Assembly (NCBI GenBank): GCA_951812995.1
Contig: CATOTD010000001.1
Location: 186,001-250,000 of the forward strand
DNA length: 64,000 nucleotides
From: an uncultured Gammaproteobacteria bacterium
Lineage (GTDB): Bacteria; Pseudomonadota; Gammaproteobacteria; Eutrophobiales; Eutrophobiaceae
Reading direction: 5' to 3'
Made by a program: the position numbers and the translations under genes. Under the pieces are notes generated by a model. That model searched no databases and was not told the origin of the DNA. It was given only the letters and a program-made list of their open reading frames with translations. Within the stretch, counting starts at the first letter, position 1. Every line of letters starts with the position of its first letter. This document shows, one piece after another, positions 1 through 11,388 of the stretch.

Positions 1-239
1 TTGGATCAAATTGGTTTTTTTAACCTCTCTGAGCCAATAAATTGGAAAGTGATTGCATTAATAGAGGTTGCCTTCAATTACTGCTCTTGGTGTCTCATTG
101 TCTCACCATAAAAGCATGTCAACCGAACCCTTTGCCCTAATTTTACTATGCAATCTGCCTCTTTCCACTGCACGAGCATCATCCATTGCAGATTTTACAT
201 AATGTTCTAGTGTTAGATATTTTGATCCACGCATTCTTG
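1..239 (-). pseudogene. 3' part of a PD-(D/E)XK-like protein gene, split by IS-A1
   Basis: Reading the minus strand from 239 downward continues, in frame, the coding fragment at 1617-1767 once IS-A1 and one 9-bp flank are removed. The downstream peptide includes MRGSKYLTLEH, RGRLHSKIRAKG and NETPRAVIEGN. This resembles hypothetical proteins whose core reads 'FD..LWW...TPR.VIEVKN', a PD-(D/E)XK nuclease-type pattern (family resemblance from memory). An in-frame TGA lies at 103-105 where the family has a second Trp, and the reading frame is lost again near 76. The gene may run past the left window edge. It is broken by both the IS and point mutations. Confidence 0.45.
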
Positions 240-248
240 TTATTTCCG

Positions 249-1616
249 GTAGTGTCAATAATCTTTCGCACTTTCTGATTTAGCTTTCCCTTAAATCTGG
301 TTGTTACGCTACCTGAAAGTCCTTTTCTTTATCCATCTCTTGGAGCAAATCCATGTTCAGATATGTCCGCGTTCCCTACTAGCTCCCCGCGATGTGTCTA
401 AGCCTTGCCGCACAAAGCATCAACGCCGAGTTGCCATCCGGGAATGCTCCCACTACTCGTGTTCGCCGCCTGATTTCTCGGATGATCCGCTCCAAAGGAT
501 TGTTAGTCCGAATGCGAATCCAGTGCTCTGCCAGAAACCGATAATACGTCAGGGTCTCTTCCATGCACTACCCAGCCAATCCGCTACACTCGATAACTTC
601 ATGTCCCTGAGTTTCTTCTCGACCTCCGTGGCCTTATGCCTGGCAGATTCCAGATATTCAGATGCATGAATAGCCTGCAACATGCGAGAGACTTCTTTGA
701 CACGACCACGAGACACATGACTGAAGACGTTGCGGTAGAAGTGCACAATACAACGCTGCCAGCCAGCATCAGGGTAGAAGTCACCGATCGACTCCTTGCG
801 CCCAAGACAAGCATCACTGAGCACCAACCTGATGCCCTTGAGACCGCGTGCCTGCAAATGACGCAGGCATCCTGACCATCCCGCCTTATCCTCCTTAGTA
901 CCTTCAACAATCCCTGGAATGCGGCGGTAGCCATCGTCCCCAACACCGATGGCGACTAGAACAGAAACGTTCTTCACTGCACCGCCCCAACTGCGTTTGA
1001 GCACAACACCGTCCAGGTATACATAAGGGAAATCACCCTCTATGGGGCGATTATGCCACTCTTCAATCTGCCGATAGATACGCTGGTTGAGCTTTGAAAT
1101 AGTCCCTGAGCTGACACGGCTACCCCAGAGGGCTACGGTGACATCCTCCACCCGTCAGACCGAAACACCTGCCAGATACATCTCAATCAGTGCCTCTTCG
1201 ACAGATGCTACACGGTGCCGGTATCGCTCTATGATGGCCATCTCAAAGGTCTGCTTGCACAACTTCTGCATCTTTAACTCAAGCTCTCCGGCCCTTGTGT
1301 GGCACTTCCTGGTGTAGCTACCAGACCGGTCGTCTTTGCGCGTCTCAGTGCGTGCATATCGATCAGCACCCACCAGCGCATCAGCCTCAACGTCCAGAAT
1401 CTGGTTGCTTGTATCTTCCACAGTATTCAAGACCACTTTGTTGAGATGGCCCTGCAGTTCCTGTTCATCAATAGGGACTACATTGTTCAAGTGCTTGCTT
1501 GTATCATCGCTCATGGCGACTCTTCTCCTGGTCAAATAAATGGTTATGTCACTTTTTATTTAACCAGATAAAGGGGAGCCGCCTCTTCAAATTTGCGAAA
1601 GATAATTTACGTTATC
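249..1616 (-). mobile_element. IS-A1, decayed IS256-family element
   Basis: The element is bounded by imperfect inverted ends: GTAGTGTCAATAATCTTTCG at 249 and, reading inward from 1616, GATAACGTAAATTATCTTTC. It carries one mutator-type transposase on the minus strand. The flanks TTATTTCCG (240-248) and TTATTTTTT (1617-1625) share 6 of 9 bases, compatible with a diverged target duplication, and the interrupted gene reads in frame across them. Related copies lie at 17167-19928, 31511-34272 and 60747-61662, with a solo right end at 9080-9223. Confidence 0.85.
304..1514 (-). pseudogene. IS256-family transposase (IS-A1), broken
   Basis: The frame starts at MSDDTSKHLNNVVPIDEQE (1514) and follows the IS256/mutator layout: GADRYARTETRKDDRSGSYT, a DG-containing catalytic stretch (YVYLDGVVLKRSWGG), SDACLGRKESIGDFYP, and the C-terminal IRIRTNNPLERIIREIRRRT. 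It is interrupted by a TGA at 1152-1154 where the IS-A3 copy has CGA, by a frameshift near 555 after SAWKRP, and by a TAG after HIAGS. The last two lesions occur in all four large IS-A copies. It cannot make an intact transposase without recoding. Confidence 0.85.
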
Positions 1617-1767
1617 TTATTTTTTGAGCTATATGAATATTCAACATATATTCAGGTACATCAGATAGCCAATCACCACCTGACCATTCAGCATAATTAT
1701 TCTGAGCTTTGACTATGCCGCTTAATATTTTGTCTACAATCATGTCCTCCATCGAAACTTTGGGCAT
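1617..1767 (-). pseudogene. 5' part of a PD-(D/E)XK-like protein gene
   Basis: This is the N-terminal fragment, starting MPKVSMEDMIVDKILSGIVK and ending at NIHIAQKI where IS-A1 begins. ATG at 1767 is preceded by a GGAGG ribosome binding site about seven bases upstream, which fixes the start. The peptide includes AEWSGGDWLSDVPEYML, matching the opening of a hypothetical protein family with a nuclease-like core. Its continuation lies at 1-239. Function is unknown; a nuclease role is inferred only from the downstream motif. Confidence 0.5.
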
Positions 1768-2117
1768 TAGAATTCCTCCATTTATTTGTACATCATGATG
1801 TGCGTTAAACTGCACGGTAGCTACAATTAACGCTTGCAACTTATAGGTATTTTTAAAGATGTCTTAAAAAGCCATAGGCATGAGTCTAATCATCGGTCTG
1901 GTGTTTCGCAATATTTTGGATAAGACATTAAAACGTGCCTAAAAGCAATCTATGACCCTGAACCTCGGCAAAACCTGGTATGCGACTAATAAAAAGGATT
2001 GCAAAGAAAACAGCCCGCCCACGGCCATGCTAACCAAGGGCGGGGTTAAATTGAGCAGAACCTAATGACCTAAACCTAATGACACGTTCATCTCTTACCC
2101 CCTGTAATCAATGTAAG
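1768..2117. other. Intergenic stretch with no recognised gene
   Basis: I see no supported gene here. It contains the upstream region of the nuclease-like fragment (AT-rich, minus-strand Shine-Dalgarno near 1775) and otherwise unassigned sequence up to the fragment ending at 2118. Confidence 0.5.
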
Positions 2118-2254
2118 TTATTCATCGGTGCAATCGCGGTCGGTAACGTCGCAGTTATTACCGCCGCCGTCTGCCGTATTGCACTCACTAACGGCCCGTT
2201 GCTCGGCTTTCAAAGCCAGAAGCTGTCGGCAATATCTACAAACTCCTCTTGAGA
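2118..2254 (-). pseudogene. C-terminal fragment of an unknown protein, cut by IS-B1
   Basis: On the minus strand a frame enters from the IS-B1 boundary and reads CRQLLALKAEQRAVSECN, then a Gly/Asn/Cys/Asp-rich tail ending in DRDCTDE and TAA at 2118-2120. The composition looks like a real protein C-terminus and no start codon lies inside, so I read it as the remnant of a gene truncated by IS-B1. I do not recognise the family. Confidence 0.3.
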
Positions 2255-3626
2255 GAGCTATTGTCAAAAGTAGTGTCTGACAAGTTGATCATGCGGCTAC
2301 CTTGTCGTCCTCGTTTACCTCGATTCCATCTTTAAACTTCACGCCTTCAATCACCTTGGCCAGGTGTCTGAAGCCTCTCAATTTGCGCCAGGAATCTTCT
2401 GCGCATAATCCCATCTTGTAGACCATAGTCAGCATCGTAATCGGCGTGACACAACCTTTGGCCTGGCGTGTTCTATGCCGGATTGTCGCAAAGCTCGACG
2501 GGGTGACATTCGTTGTCCTGATATGGCTCCAGTGCTCTGCTGGAAAGTCATAAAATGCCAGCAACGCATCACGGTCTTTCGATAAGCATGCCACTGCCTT
2601 GGGATACTTGACACCGAAACGTTCCTCAAAGTCATCGAACACCTGCTCTGCGTCAACGCGGCCCTCTGCCATCCAGACCCTGCTTTGCTTTCTCCTGAAC
2701 AGACTTGGGCAGATAGTTCAGCACATTGCCGGTCTTGTGCATCCAGCAACGTTGCACATCAGTCTCTGGATACACTGCCTCAAGGGCTGCCCAGAAACCC
2801 AAAGCACCATCGCCAATGGCCAGCTTTGGGGCTGACCCAAGCCTCTTTGTTGCAACGACAACAACACTGCTCGCCAGCGCTGTTTCGATTCCCTGACACC
2901 CTATTCAATCGACATAAAATGCTTCTGACCGCGACTGTTCACGCCGATGATGACCAGGCAACACAATCGACCATCGTCACCTCGAAGACCACTGTAGATG
3001 CCATCAGTCCAGATATAGACCCATTCATCAGACACCGCTCGAGTACACCATTGCTTGTATGTAGCTTCCCATTGCCGTTTCAAACAACCCACGACATTGG
3101 CCGACAGCCCTTTAGCCTCGGGTCCGACAATCGCTTCCAGTGCACTTTGCATCTGACCACTCGAAACACCCTTCAAATAAAGCCAGGGAATCGCCGCATC
3201 CAGGGTCGCTGTGCGCCGGATGTAGGGCGGTACAAGCAGAGATTGAAAGCTCTCTGGCGTACCTTCACGGCTACGGATATTGGGCACCTCGACGCTGACC
3301 TTGCCAACCCCTGTAATCACCTCTCGTTCGGGATGATGGCCACTGCGGACAACGCGCTGTCGTCCGTCAGCCGTCCTTTGATCATCATACTGCCTCATCA
3401 ACGCATCTGGCTCTGCCTGGACAGCTTCGGTGATTAACTGCCTCGCACCCGATTTGATTAGTTCTGTCAGTGGATCAATTCCCTCTGGTGTACCCAGATC
3501 AATCACAGTATTGTTTGTCATGTGTGGCGTGCTCCTCTTGCTACTTTCGATTGCTAGACAAAACCGATTTCAGCAAGGCACGCCGCATACTTCAACCTAT
3601 TCAGACACCATATCCGGTTATAACTC
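2255..3626 (-). mobile_element. IS-B1, decayed IS256-family element (second type)
   Basis: The ends match the other IS-B copies: GAGCTATTGTCAAAAGTAG at 2255 and, inward from 3626, GAGTTATAACCGGATATGGT. The transposase is on the minus strand. The flanks CTCTTGAGA (left) and AATGGGGCA (right) do not match, so this copy is probably a recombinant junction rather than a simple insertion. It is most similar in protein sequence to IS-B4 (59375-60746). Confidence 0.8.
2289..3521 (-). pseudogene. IS256-family transposase (IS-B1), broken
   Basis: ATG at 3521 starts MTNNTVIDLGTPEGIDPLTE. Family-typical segments follow: VRSGHHPEREVITGVGKV, VPPYIRRTATLDAAIPWLYL, WVYIWTDGIYSGLRGDDG (catalytic Asp region) and, in a later frame, AEHWSHIRTTNVTPSSFATI. 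The first frame stops after GQKHFMSIE at 2901. The remaining coding sequence is in other frames down to 2289, so the gene is dead. A long antisense open frame on the plus strand here is a shadow. Confidence 0.8.
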
Positions 3627-3906
3627 AATGGGGCATTCTTGTGTACGTTCATGCGGGTTTCTGTTGACCCTATTGATTTGGTCACTTATATAATCTCTCA
3701 CATGGCTCGCATGAACAACCTATGCCCAGATTACATCCAGTATGACCTTGACGATATCTGGCACCAACGTAGTCAGATTAACCATCCAGCAGCGTGATCA
3801 AGTGCCGCCCACTACGTCGCTTCAAGTTAATAGGGACGTTAATACTCAACTTGCCATCACTAGATTCAACTACGCTGGTTGTTCCAGGGTGCTCAAACTC
3901 AAAGAG
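3627..3906. other. Intergenic stretch between IS-B1 and a G-rich repeat
   Basis: No convincing gene. Short plus-strand frames are present but show no recognisable family, start site or ribosome binding site. Confidence 0.4.
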
Positions 3907-4035
3907 GCGGCCGGGGTGAGGCGAGGTGGGCTGGGCTGAGTTGGACTGAGACGGGTCGGTCGGGTTGGGTAGTGCTGGGTCGGGCTGTATCGGGCGTGGT
4001 TGGGCCGAGCAAGTATCACCTTAGTGAAAGGTCCC
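3907..4035 (+). repeat. G-rich pentanucleotide array with conserved tail (copy P1)
   Basis: About twenty degenerate 5-bp units of the form GGGYY (GGGCT, GGGTC, GAGTT, GGGTT) run from about 3915 to 4010. They are followed by the tail AAGTATCACCTTAGTGAAAG. Copies P2 (21668) and P4 (51051) end in the same tail. The run GGG-tt-GGG-tagtgct-GGG-tc-GGG at 3962-3984 fits a G-quadruplex pattern. It lies between IS-B1 and the 3' end of purM. The five-base period is incompatible with coding. Confidence 0.7.
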
Positions 4036-4054
4036 AGTCTTTATACCCATGCGC

Positions 4055-5095
4055 TTAAAAAATCACTTTGGCACTGCCACGACCAGATGTAATGCTCCCT
4101 ATCTCCCAGGCAGTTTCATTAATGCCGCTTAAATAGGCTATGGCCGCCTGCTTATTTTCTTGTGCTACGCATACCACCATACCAACACCACAATTAAATG
4201 TTTTGTACATTTCATGCGGGTCAATATTACCTTGTTCCTGGAGCCAGTTAAAAATAGGGGGGCGCTGCCAACTATGCGCATCAATTTCTACAGATAAATT
4301 ATCCGGTATAACCCGCGGCACATTCTCGATTAGACCACCGCCAGTAATATGGGCAATGGCATTAACCGGGACGGCATGAATGAGTCCAAGAATCTGTTTT
4401 ACATAGATACGTGTCGGCTCCAGCAAGCATTCGAGCAAGGATTTACCGTCCAGCCTTGCAGACAAATCCTGATGAGTATCATCGATAATTTTTCTGATCA
4501 GCGCGTATCCATTGGCATGACAACCGCTCGAAGCAAGTGCAATGACAGCATTGCCCGCAGCTACTTTTTCACCGGTAATGATGGCATATTTTTCAACAAC
4601 GCCAACGCAAAATCCAGCCAAATCGTAATCATCCGGCTGATACATACCCGGCATTTCAGCCGACTCGCCACCAATCAGACTACAACCTGCTAATCTGCAT
4701 CCTTGCGCAATACCACTGATAACGGTTTCGGCAATATCAACATCAAGTTTGGAACAGGCAAAATAATCAAGAAAAAATAAAGGGTCTGCGCCCTGTACAA
4801 TCAAGTCGTTCACACACATGCCGACCAGGTCTATGCCAATGGTATCGTGCCTATTGTGTTCAATGGCGAGCTTGATTTTGGTACCCACACCATCTGTACC
4901 CGATACCAGTACTGGGTGTTTGTAATGCAATGCGCCAAGATCAAACAAGCCCCCGAAGCCGCCTAGCTTACCCATCATGCCTTCCCGATAGGTATGGCCG
5001 ACGGTCTTTTGCAGACGTTGAACCAGCGCATTGCCCTGCGCTATGCTGACCCCTGCATCTTCATAGCCAAGTTTTTTTCCAGTCGGTTGATTCAT
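4055..5095 (-). CDS. purM: Phosphoribosylformylglycinamidine cyclo-ligase (AIR synthetase)
   Basis: A 346-aa cytoplasmic enzyme of de novo purine synthesis that closes FGAM to AIR using ATP. Near the N-terminus it has the family-typical [20 protein letters not shown] followed by [14 protein letters not shown]. Later come [31 protein letters not shown] and [16 protein letters not shown]. Length matches the family (about 345 aa). ATG start at 5095 ([18 protein letters not shown]). It is divergent from the DUF2066 gene starting at 5171, the usual gammaproteobacterial arrangement, so the roughly 75-bp gap should hold both promoters. Intact. Confidence 0.96.
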   Translation of the reverse strand: MNQPTGKKLGYEDAGVSIAQGNALVQRLQKTVGHTYREGMMGKLGGFGGLFDLGALHYKHPVLVSGTDGVGTKIKLAIEHNRHDTIGIDLVGMCVNDLIVQGADPLFFLDYFACSKLDVDIAETVISGIAQGCRLAGCSLIGGESAEMPGMYQPDDYDLAGFCVGVVEKYAIITGEKVAAGNAVIALASSGCHANGYALIRKIIDDTHQDLSARLDGKSLLECLLEPTRIYVKQILGLIHAVPVNAIAHITGGGLIENVPRVIPDNLSVEIDAHSWQRPPIFNWLQEQGNIDPHEMYKTFNCGVGMVVCVAQENKQAAIAYLSGINETAWEIGSITSGRGSAKVIF

Positions 5096-5170
5096 GGCAC
5101 TTATGGTATCGGTGTCGCTACTTTATCGCAATCCTTGACTTACGGGCGAGTCTTACTTAGCGTGTCCAAC

Positions 5171-6217
5171 ATGAAATCAATAATCATTGTTTTGATATTT
5201 TTTTGTACCTTGCTCGCGCACAATGCCGCTGCCATTAAAGTCTCAGATCTTTATCAGGCAACCGTGCCGGTTGTTGATGAGACCGCATCATCGCACAGGT
5301 ACGCTATTAAACAGGCACTGATACAGGTTCTGGTAAAATTGACCGGAGACAGAAATATCAGTAACAACGCTAATATTGGCACCCTGCTTGCGCGGCCAGA
5401 GCATCTCGTCCAACAATTTCGCTATCGACAAGCAGATGTAACACAAAGTGAGCAAAACCCATCGCTGATATTATGGGTGCAATTTGAAGAAGCGGCCCTG
5501 AATGAAGCACTCGACACTTATGGACTCCCGATTTGGGGCAGCGAACGACCGTCGGTGCTGGTGTGGTTGGCCCATGAGGATAACAGGATCAGACGGCTTG
5601 CCAGCTTTGAAGACCACCCCGAGTATCTAAACACGATAGACCAAGTAGCCGTCGCTAGAGGTGTTGCAATATTGTTTCCATTATTTGATCTCGAAGATAA
5701 TACACGGATACGCGTAAGTGATGTATGGGGCGATTTTAAGGAACCCTTGTTAGCAGCATCCAGCAGATATCAGGCAGATGTATTGCTGATTGGAAAGATC
5801 ATCCAGACATCACCAGATATATGGGAGGCACGCTGGTCCGCTTATTCTCACAATCAGGACCTGCGTTGGACAACGGCGGGAACATCGGTTGCAACAGCGC
5901 TGACAGCGGGGGTTGATGAGCTTGCCGATAGGCTTGCGGCACAATATGCAATACCAGGTTCAACGATAACCGAAAATATCCAAATGACAGTAACTGACAT
6001 TAATAATCTGGATGAATATGCCAAGACTTTATCCTATCTGGCGTCAATGCAATCTATCAAGTCGGTGCAAGTCAAACTTGTCGCTGTCGATAAAGTCGTA
6101 TTCGATGTGGTCAATCAAGGTGGGCTTGCGGCCATCAATCAATCCATTGCACTCGGTAAGACACTTGCGCCTGTTGGCAATGGGGGACAACTTATCTATC
6201 GTTTACTACCAAAATGA
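5171..6217 (+). CDS. DUF2066 domain periplasmic/envelope protein
   Basis: The open frame extends upstream to 4994, inside antisense purM, but the sensible start is ATG 5171 (MKSIIIVLIFFCTLLAHNAA). That gives a signal peptide with a hydrophobic core and Ala-rich cleavage region, and a mature protein of about 325 aa. Conserved family segments include YAIKQALIQVLVKLTGD near the N-terminus and YGLPIWGSERPSVLVWLAHE in the middle. Function is unknown for the family; it is regularly found between purM and perM/hda. It overlaps the next gene by 4 bp (ATGA), so it is translationally coupled. Intact. Confidence 0.9.
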   Translation: MKSIIIVLIFFCTLLAHNAAAIKVSDLYQATVPVVDETASSHRYAIKQALIQVLVKLTGDRNISNNANIGTLLARPEHLVQQFRYRQADVTQSEQNPSLILWVQFEEAALNEALDTYGLPIWGSERPSVLVWLAHEDNRIRRLASFEDHPEYLNTIDQVAVARGVAILFPLFDLEDNTRIRVSDVWGDFKEPLLAASSRYQADVLLIGKIIQTSPDIWEARWSAYSHNQDLRWTTAGTSVATALTAGVDELADRLAAQYAIPGSTITENIQMTVTDINNLDEYAKTLSYLASMQSIKSVQVKLVAVDKVVFDVVNQGGLAAINQSIALGKTLAPVGNGGQLIYRLLPK

Positions 6218-7274
6218 ACACGCACATAACGGACACCCAGAAATGGTTATTATTTTTGATCATAATAGCTTCTGGATATTTGTTATATTTGCTGGCACCC
6301 ATATTAACGCCGTTTTTGATTAGCGCGTTTCTTGCGTATCTTGGTGATCCTGCCGTTGATAGATTAGAAACTATTAAACTTTCACGCACAGTATCTGTTA
6401 TCTTTGTATTTTTCCTGATGTTTATCATTGGGATCTGTTGCTTCTTCATCATTTTTCCCCTCATTGAAGAACAAATCAGGCGTTTATTTACGCATATCCC
6501 CGACATGATTGATTGGGCACAGTCAAATTTTATTCCCTGGCTATCACAACGCTCTGGGGTCGATCTGAGTAACATTGATCTGCAACAGATACAGCAATCT
6601 ATGCTAGGCCAGTGGCAGACGTTTGGCAGTGCGGGGGTTACATTGCTTGGCGAGATTTCCGCTTCAGGTCAATACGTGTTGCTTTGGCTGGGTTATATCT
6701 TGTTGATCCCGGTGGTTACGTTTTATTTGCTCAGGGATTGGGATGTACTCATCCAACAGATTGGCGCATTGATCCCCAGAAAATATAATCCGGTCATTTC
6801 TGATTTAATCAAGGACTGTGATGCGGTATTGGCTGAATTTTTTAGAGGCCAACTGTTGGTGATGCTGGTGCAGGGTATTTTCTATAGCATTGGTCTATGG
6901 CTTGTGGGTCTGGAATTTTCATTATTGATTGGTTTGACTGCCGGTCTGGTTAGTTTTGTGCCTTATCTTGGTATTTGCGTTGGCATTATGATCGCCGGCA
7001 TTGCTGCGGTAATACAGTTCCAGGATTTTTTGCCCGTCATATACGTGTTAATCGTATTTGGAACAGGACAAATGCTCGAAGGGATGGTGCTCTCACCATT
7101 ACTAATTGGCGATCGTATCGGTTTACACCCGGTAGCCGTTATATTTTCTGTTATGGCAGGTGCGCAGTTATTCGGTATTTTCGGGATGCTTATTGCCCTC
7201 CCTGTGGCGGCAGTGGTGACAGTCCTGCTCAGACATTTTCATCAGCAATATTTGCATAGCCGCCTCTATACCCC

Positions 7275-7278
<4 letters not shown>
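6214..7278 (+). CDS. perM: PerM/AI-2E-family inner-membrane transporter
   Basis: A 354-aa polytopic protein of the AI-2E exporter/PerM superfamily. N-terminal hydrophobic helices (WLLFLIIIASGYLLYLLAP; VSVIFVFFLMFIIGICCFFI) are followed by a soluble helical insert and a C-terminal helix bundle containing LSLLIGLTAGLVSFVPYLG-type sequence (residues about 230-255) and GTGQMLEGMVLSPLLIGDRI, which are family signatures. Length is typical. The substrate is not predictable. It overlaps DUF2066 upstream and hda downstream by 4 bp each, forming one operon. Confidence 0.9.
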
Positions 7279-8921
<1,643 letters not shown>

Positions 8922-9079
8922 GATGACTCCATTACTGTATATTATGCACGATGATGGCATAACAAGGATCTGAAAATGATACGCTGAAGAGTATCAAACC
9001 AGGTAAATTTGAATATGCTGGCAAACATGGCTTATTATATTAGATCGAGTGTGCGCAAGGGATTTTATTTTTGCCGTAT
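8922..9079. other. Intergenic, upstream of arsC
   Basis: No gene seen. It should contain the promoter of arsC-wrbA and ends at the IS-A remnant. Confidence 0.4.
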
Positions 9080-9223
9080 GGACTACGTTGTTCAAGTGCT
9101 TGCTTGTATCATCGCCCATGGTGGTTCTTCTCCTAGTCAAATAAATGGTTTGTCACTTTTTATTTAACCAGATCAAAGGGGGGAACCGCCTCTTCAAATT
9201 TGCGAAAAATAATTCACGTTATC
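9080..9223 (-). mobile_element. Solo right end of IS-A
   Basis: About 144 bp closely match the transposase-start end of IS-A (compare 1470-1616): the start-codon region, TCAAATAAATGGTTTGTCAC, the CCGCCTCTTCAAATTTGCGA stretch and the terminal ACGTTATC. The rest of the element is absent, so this is a deletion relic. A G-rich repeat (P5) abuts its end exactly. Confidence 0.8.
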
Positions 9224-9262
9224 GGCTCGGCCTCACCCGATCACGCCCGACCCAACACCAGG
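9224..9262 (-). repeat. G-rich pentanucleotide repeat, short copy (P5)
   Basis: On the minus strand this reads TTGGGTCGGGCGTGATCGGG then TGAGGCCGAGCC, the same degenerate GGGYY pentamers as P1 to P4. Its 3' end is cut by the IS-A solo end, so the conserved tail is missing. Confidence 0.5.
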
Positions 9263-9363
9263 CAATAACGACCAGAAATCACCGCAGTGGCTGAACATTG
9301 AGCCGTTTTTGAAATTTTCCAATATTGCTTTGGGAAAGATAAGGTAGAATGTTTACGTTGGGT
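9263..9363. other. Intergenic downstream of ptsI
   Basis: Short non-coding stretch between repeat P5 and the end of ptsI. I see no clear hairpin terminator. Confidence 0.4.
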
Positions 9364-11112
9364 TTACGCTGGCGGCGTGTTCATCTGTTGTAGCAAAAGA
9401 TTAACTTCGGCACCCGTTGCAGCGTTGAGTATTTTTTTAGTCAAGGGTATCCATTTGCTGGTATTGGTATGGGCTATAATTTTTTTAATTTCCAATAATG
9501 ATGCCGTGTGTACGCTGAATTCTCTAAGGCCTAAAGCAAGTAATAATTGTGTATGTTCCTTATCGCCGGCCATTTCACCACACATTGAAACCGGGATATT
9601 GGCTTCTTCACCGGCTTTTATCGTCATGTGAATTAATCTTAAAACAGCCGGGTGTAAAGGGTCATATAAATAATTGACTTCATCATTAACACGATCAATG
9701 GCCATGGTGTACTGGATCAGATCATTTGTGCCGATAGAAAGAAAGTCGAGTTTTTTAGCAAATATGTGGGCACATATTGCCGCCGCCGGGACTTCAATCA
9801 TACCGCCAATTTTTATATCAGGATCATACGCTTTCGATTGATTATCGAGCTCGGCCTTTAGATCAACAAGCATTTGTAAGACCTGCTGTAGTTCTTGAAT
9901 ATTGGTCAGCATCGGGATCATGATGCGCACCGACCCGTAAGCGGAGGCTCTCAATATTGCGCGTAATTGTGTCCTGAAGAGTTCAGTTTCTTTTAAGCAT
10001 AAACGTATTGCGCGTAAACCGAGGGCCGGGTTTGATCGGATAGGGCCTGTTTGGTTGCCAGCACCATCAACCTGTTTGTCAGCACCCAAATCAAGGGTGC
10101 GTATGGTTAAAGGTAAGCCGCGCAATATTTTGAGTACGTTTACATAAGCCTCTAGGTGCTCTTCTTCATCCGGTGATGTTTCGCGATTCATATAAAGAAA
10201 TTCGGTTCGATACAGACCAACGCCCTTGGCACCCACATCCCTTACAGATTCAAAGTCTTTAGGCAACTCAATATTGGCAGTCAGGGTGACCGCGATGCCG
10301 TCTTCTGTTGCTGTTGGGACATTCTTGAGTTTTCCCAGCGATGAATAGTAGCGTTTTTCACCGAGCTGCTTTTTTTCATAAAAAGCAATGGTTAATTTAT
10401 CAGGATCAACCAGCACCACGCCAGTGCTACCATCAATGATAACCAAGTCATCATTTTTAATGAAGCACTGTGCATTGTGTAAACCAACAACCGCCGGAAT
10501 ACCCAGACTGCGTGCAAGAATGGCCGTATGTGATGTTGGTCCGCCATACTCTGTTGCAAATGCAGCGATACCATAGTGTTGCATAAGTACAGTATCTGCG
10601 GGCGTTAGATCATCAGCCACTATTATTCTGTTTTTTAGATGGCTATCAGGAATTTCATGCAATAAAGGTTTTTGTTTTAATAGCGCCCGCAAGATTCTAT
10701 TGACGACATGATCAACATCATCGCGGCGGGTGCTAAGATAAGAATCCGCCATTTCATTGAAGACGTTCACTAACGCATCGCGTTGTAATTTAAGTGCCCA
10801 CTCAGCATTACACAGGCGCTCTTTAATCGTTCGTTTCGGTTCTTCTGCCAGCGTAATATCTTCCAACATCAACAAATGAGTATCGATAAATGCCGATATG
10901 TCTACAGAAGTTGAGGCCGGAATATGATCGCGAATTGCACGTAGTTGCTGACGAGCACTGGCTACGGCATCATTAAACCGGGATATTTCATCATTGATCT
11001 GTGACTTGTGTATTTTATATTCATACACATCAAGTTGATCATGTTGGATAATATGCACCGACCCAATCGCGACCCCATGCGAGACACTAACGCCCTGTAT
11101 CGATATCGTCAT
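9364..11112 (-). CDS. ptsI: PTS enzyme I (phosphoenolpyruvate-protein phosphotransferase)
   Basis: A 582-aa cytoplasmic enzyme that takes phosphate from PEP and passes it to HPr. The N-terminal HPr-binding domain is followed by the phospho-His loop GGPTSHTAILARSLGIPAVV (about residues 190-209). The C-terminal PEP-binding barrel contains GLYRTEFLYMNRE, MIPMLTNIQELQ, IGTNDLIQYTMAIDR and MCGEMAGD. It overlaps ptsH by 4 bp. It is the last gene of a minus-strand cluster with HPr, EIIA-Man, RapZ, HprK and PtsN. No EIIB/EIIC sugar permease is nearby, so a regulatory PTS is likely. Confidence 0.95.
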   Translation of the reverse strand: MTISIQGVSVSHGVAIGSVHIIQHDQLDVYEYKIHKSQINDEISRFNDAVASARQQLRAIRDHIPASTSVDISAFIDTHLLMLEDITLAEEPKRTIKERLCNAEWALKLQRDALVNVFNEMADSYLSTRRDDVDHVVNRILRALLKQKPLLHEIPDSHLKNRIIVADDLTPADTVLMQHYGIAAFATEYGGPTSHTAILARSLGIPAVVGLHNAQCFIKNDDLVIIDGSTGVVLVDPDKLTIAFYEKKQLGEKRYYSSLGKLKNVPTATEDGIAVTLTANIELPKDFESVRDVGAKGVGLYRTEFLYMNRETSPDEEEHLEAYVNVLKILRGLPLTIRTLDLGADKQVDGAGNQTGPIRSNPALGLRAIRLCLKETELFRTQLRAILRASAYGSVRIMIPMLTNIQELQQVLQMLVDLKAELDNQSKAYDPDIKIGGMIEVPAAAICAHIFAKKLDFLSIGTNDLIQYTMAIDRVNDEVNYLYDPLHPAVLRLIHMTIKAGEEANIPVSMCGEMAGDKEHTQLLLALGLREFSVHTASLLEIKKIIAHTNTSKWIPLTKKILNAATGAEVNLLLQQMNTPPA

Positions 11113-11378
11113 TCGCTTTCACCAAATTTATCGTTAATCAAGTTTTCAAGTGCGGCCATGGCGGCATCTTCGTCGGCACCGATGGTCTTGATTTCAATCT
11201 CTGATCCCCTACCCGCTGCCAGCATCATGATCCCCATAATACTCTTGCCATTCACTGCTCGATGACTTGAAACAACATGAATCTCTGCTTGAAAACTCGC
11301 GGCGATCTGAACAAATTTAGCCGCAGCGCGCGCATGTAATCCCAATTTATTTATTATAGTTATCGTTTTATGATTCAT
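11109..11378 (-). CDS. ptsH: HPr phosphocarrier protein
   Basis: An 89-aa phosphocarrier between enzyme I and EIIA proteins. The active-site His sits in KLGLHARAAAKFVQI (His about residue 14). A Ser in NGKSIMGIMML (about residue 46) is the usual target of HPr kinase, consistent with hprK in the same cluster. The frame is open to 11423, but ATG 11378 (MNHKTITIINKLG) matches the family N-terminus. The final bases overlap ptsI. Confidence 0.93.
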   Translation of the reverse strand: MNHKTITIINKLGLHARAAAKFVQIAASFQAEIHVVSSHRAVNGKSIMGIMMLAAGRGSEIEIKTIGADEDAAMAALENLINDKFGESE

Positions 11379-11388
11379 GTGAGGCTGG

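Noticed and set aside
2685..3437. Long plus-strand open frame (250 aa) over IS-B1, and its mirror at 59564-60316
   Set aside because: Both are antisense to the IS-B transposase. They occur only because the transposase codon pattern leaves the opposite strand open, and the peptide matches no family.
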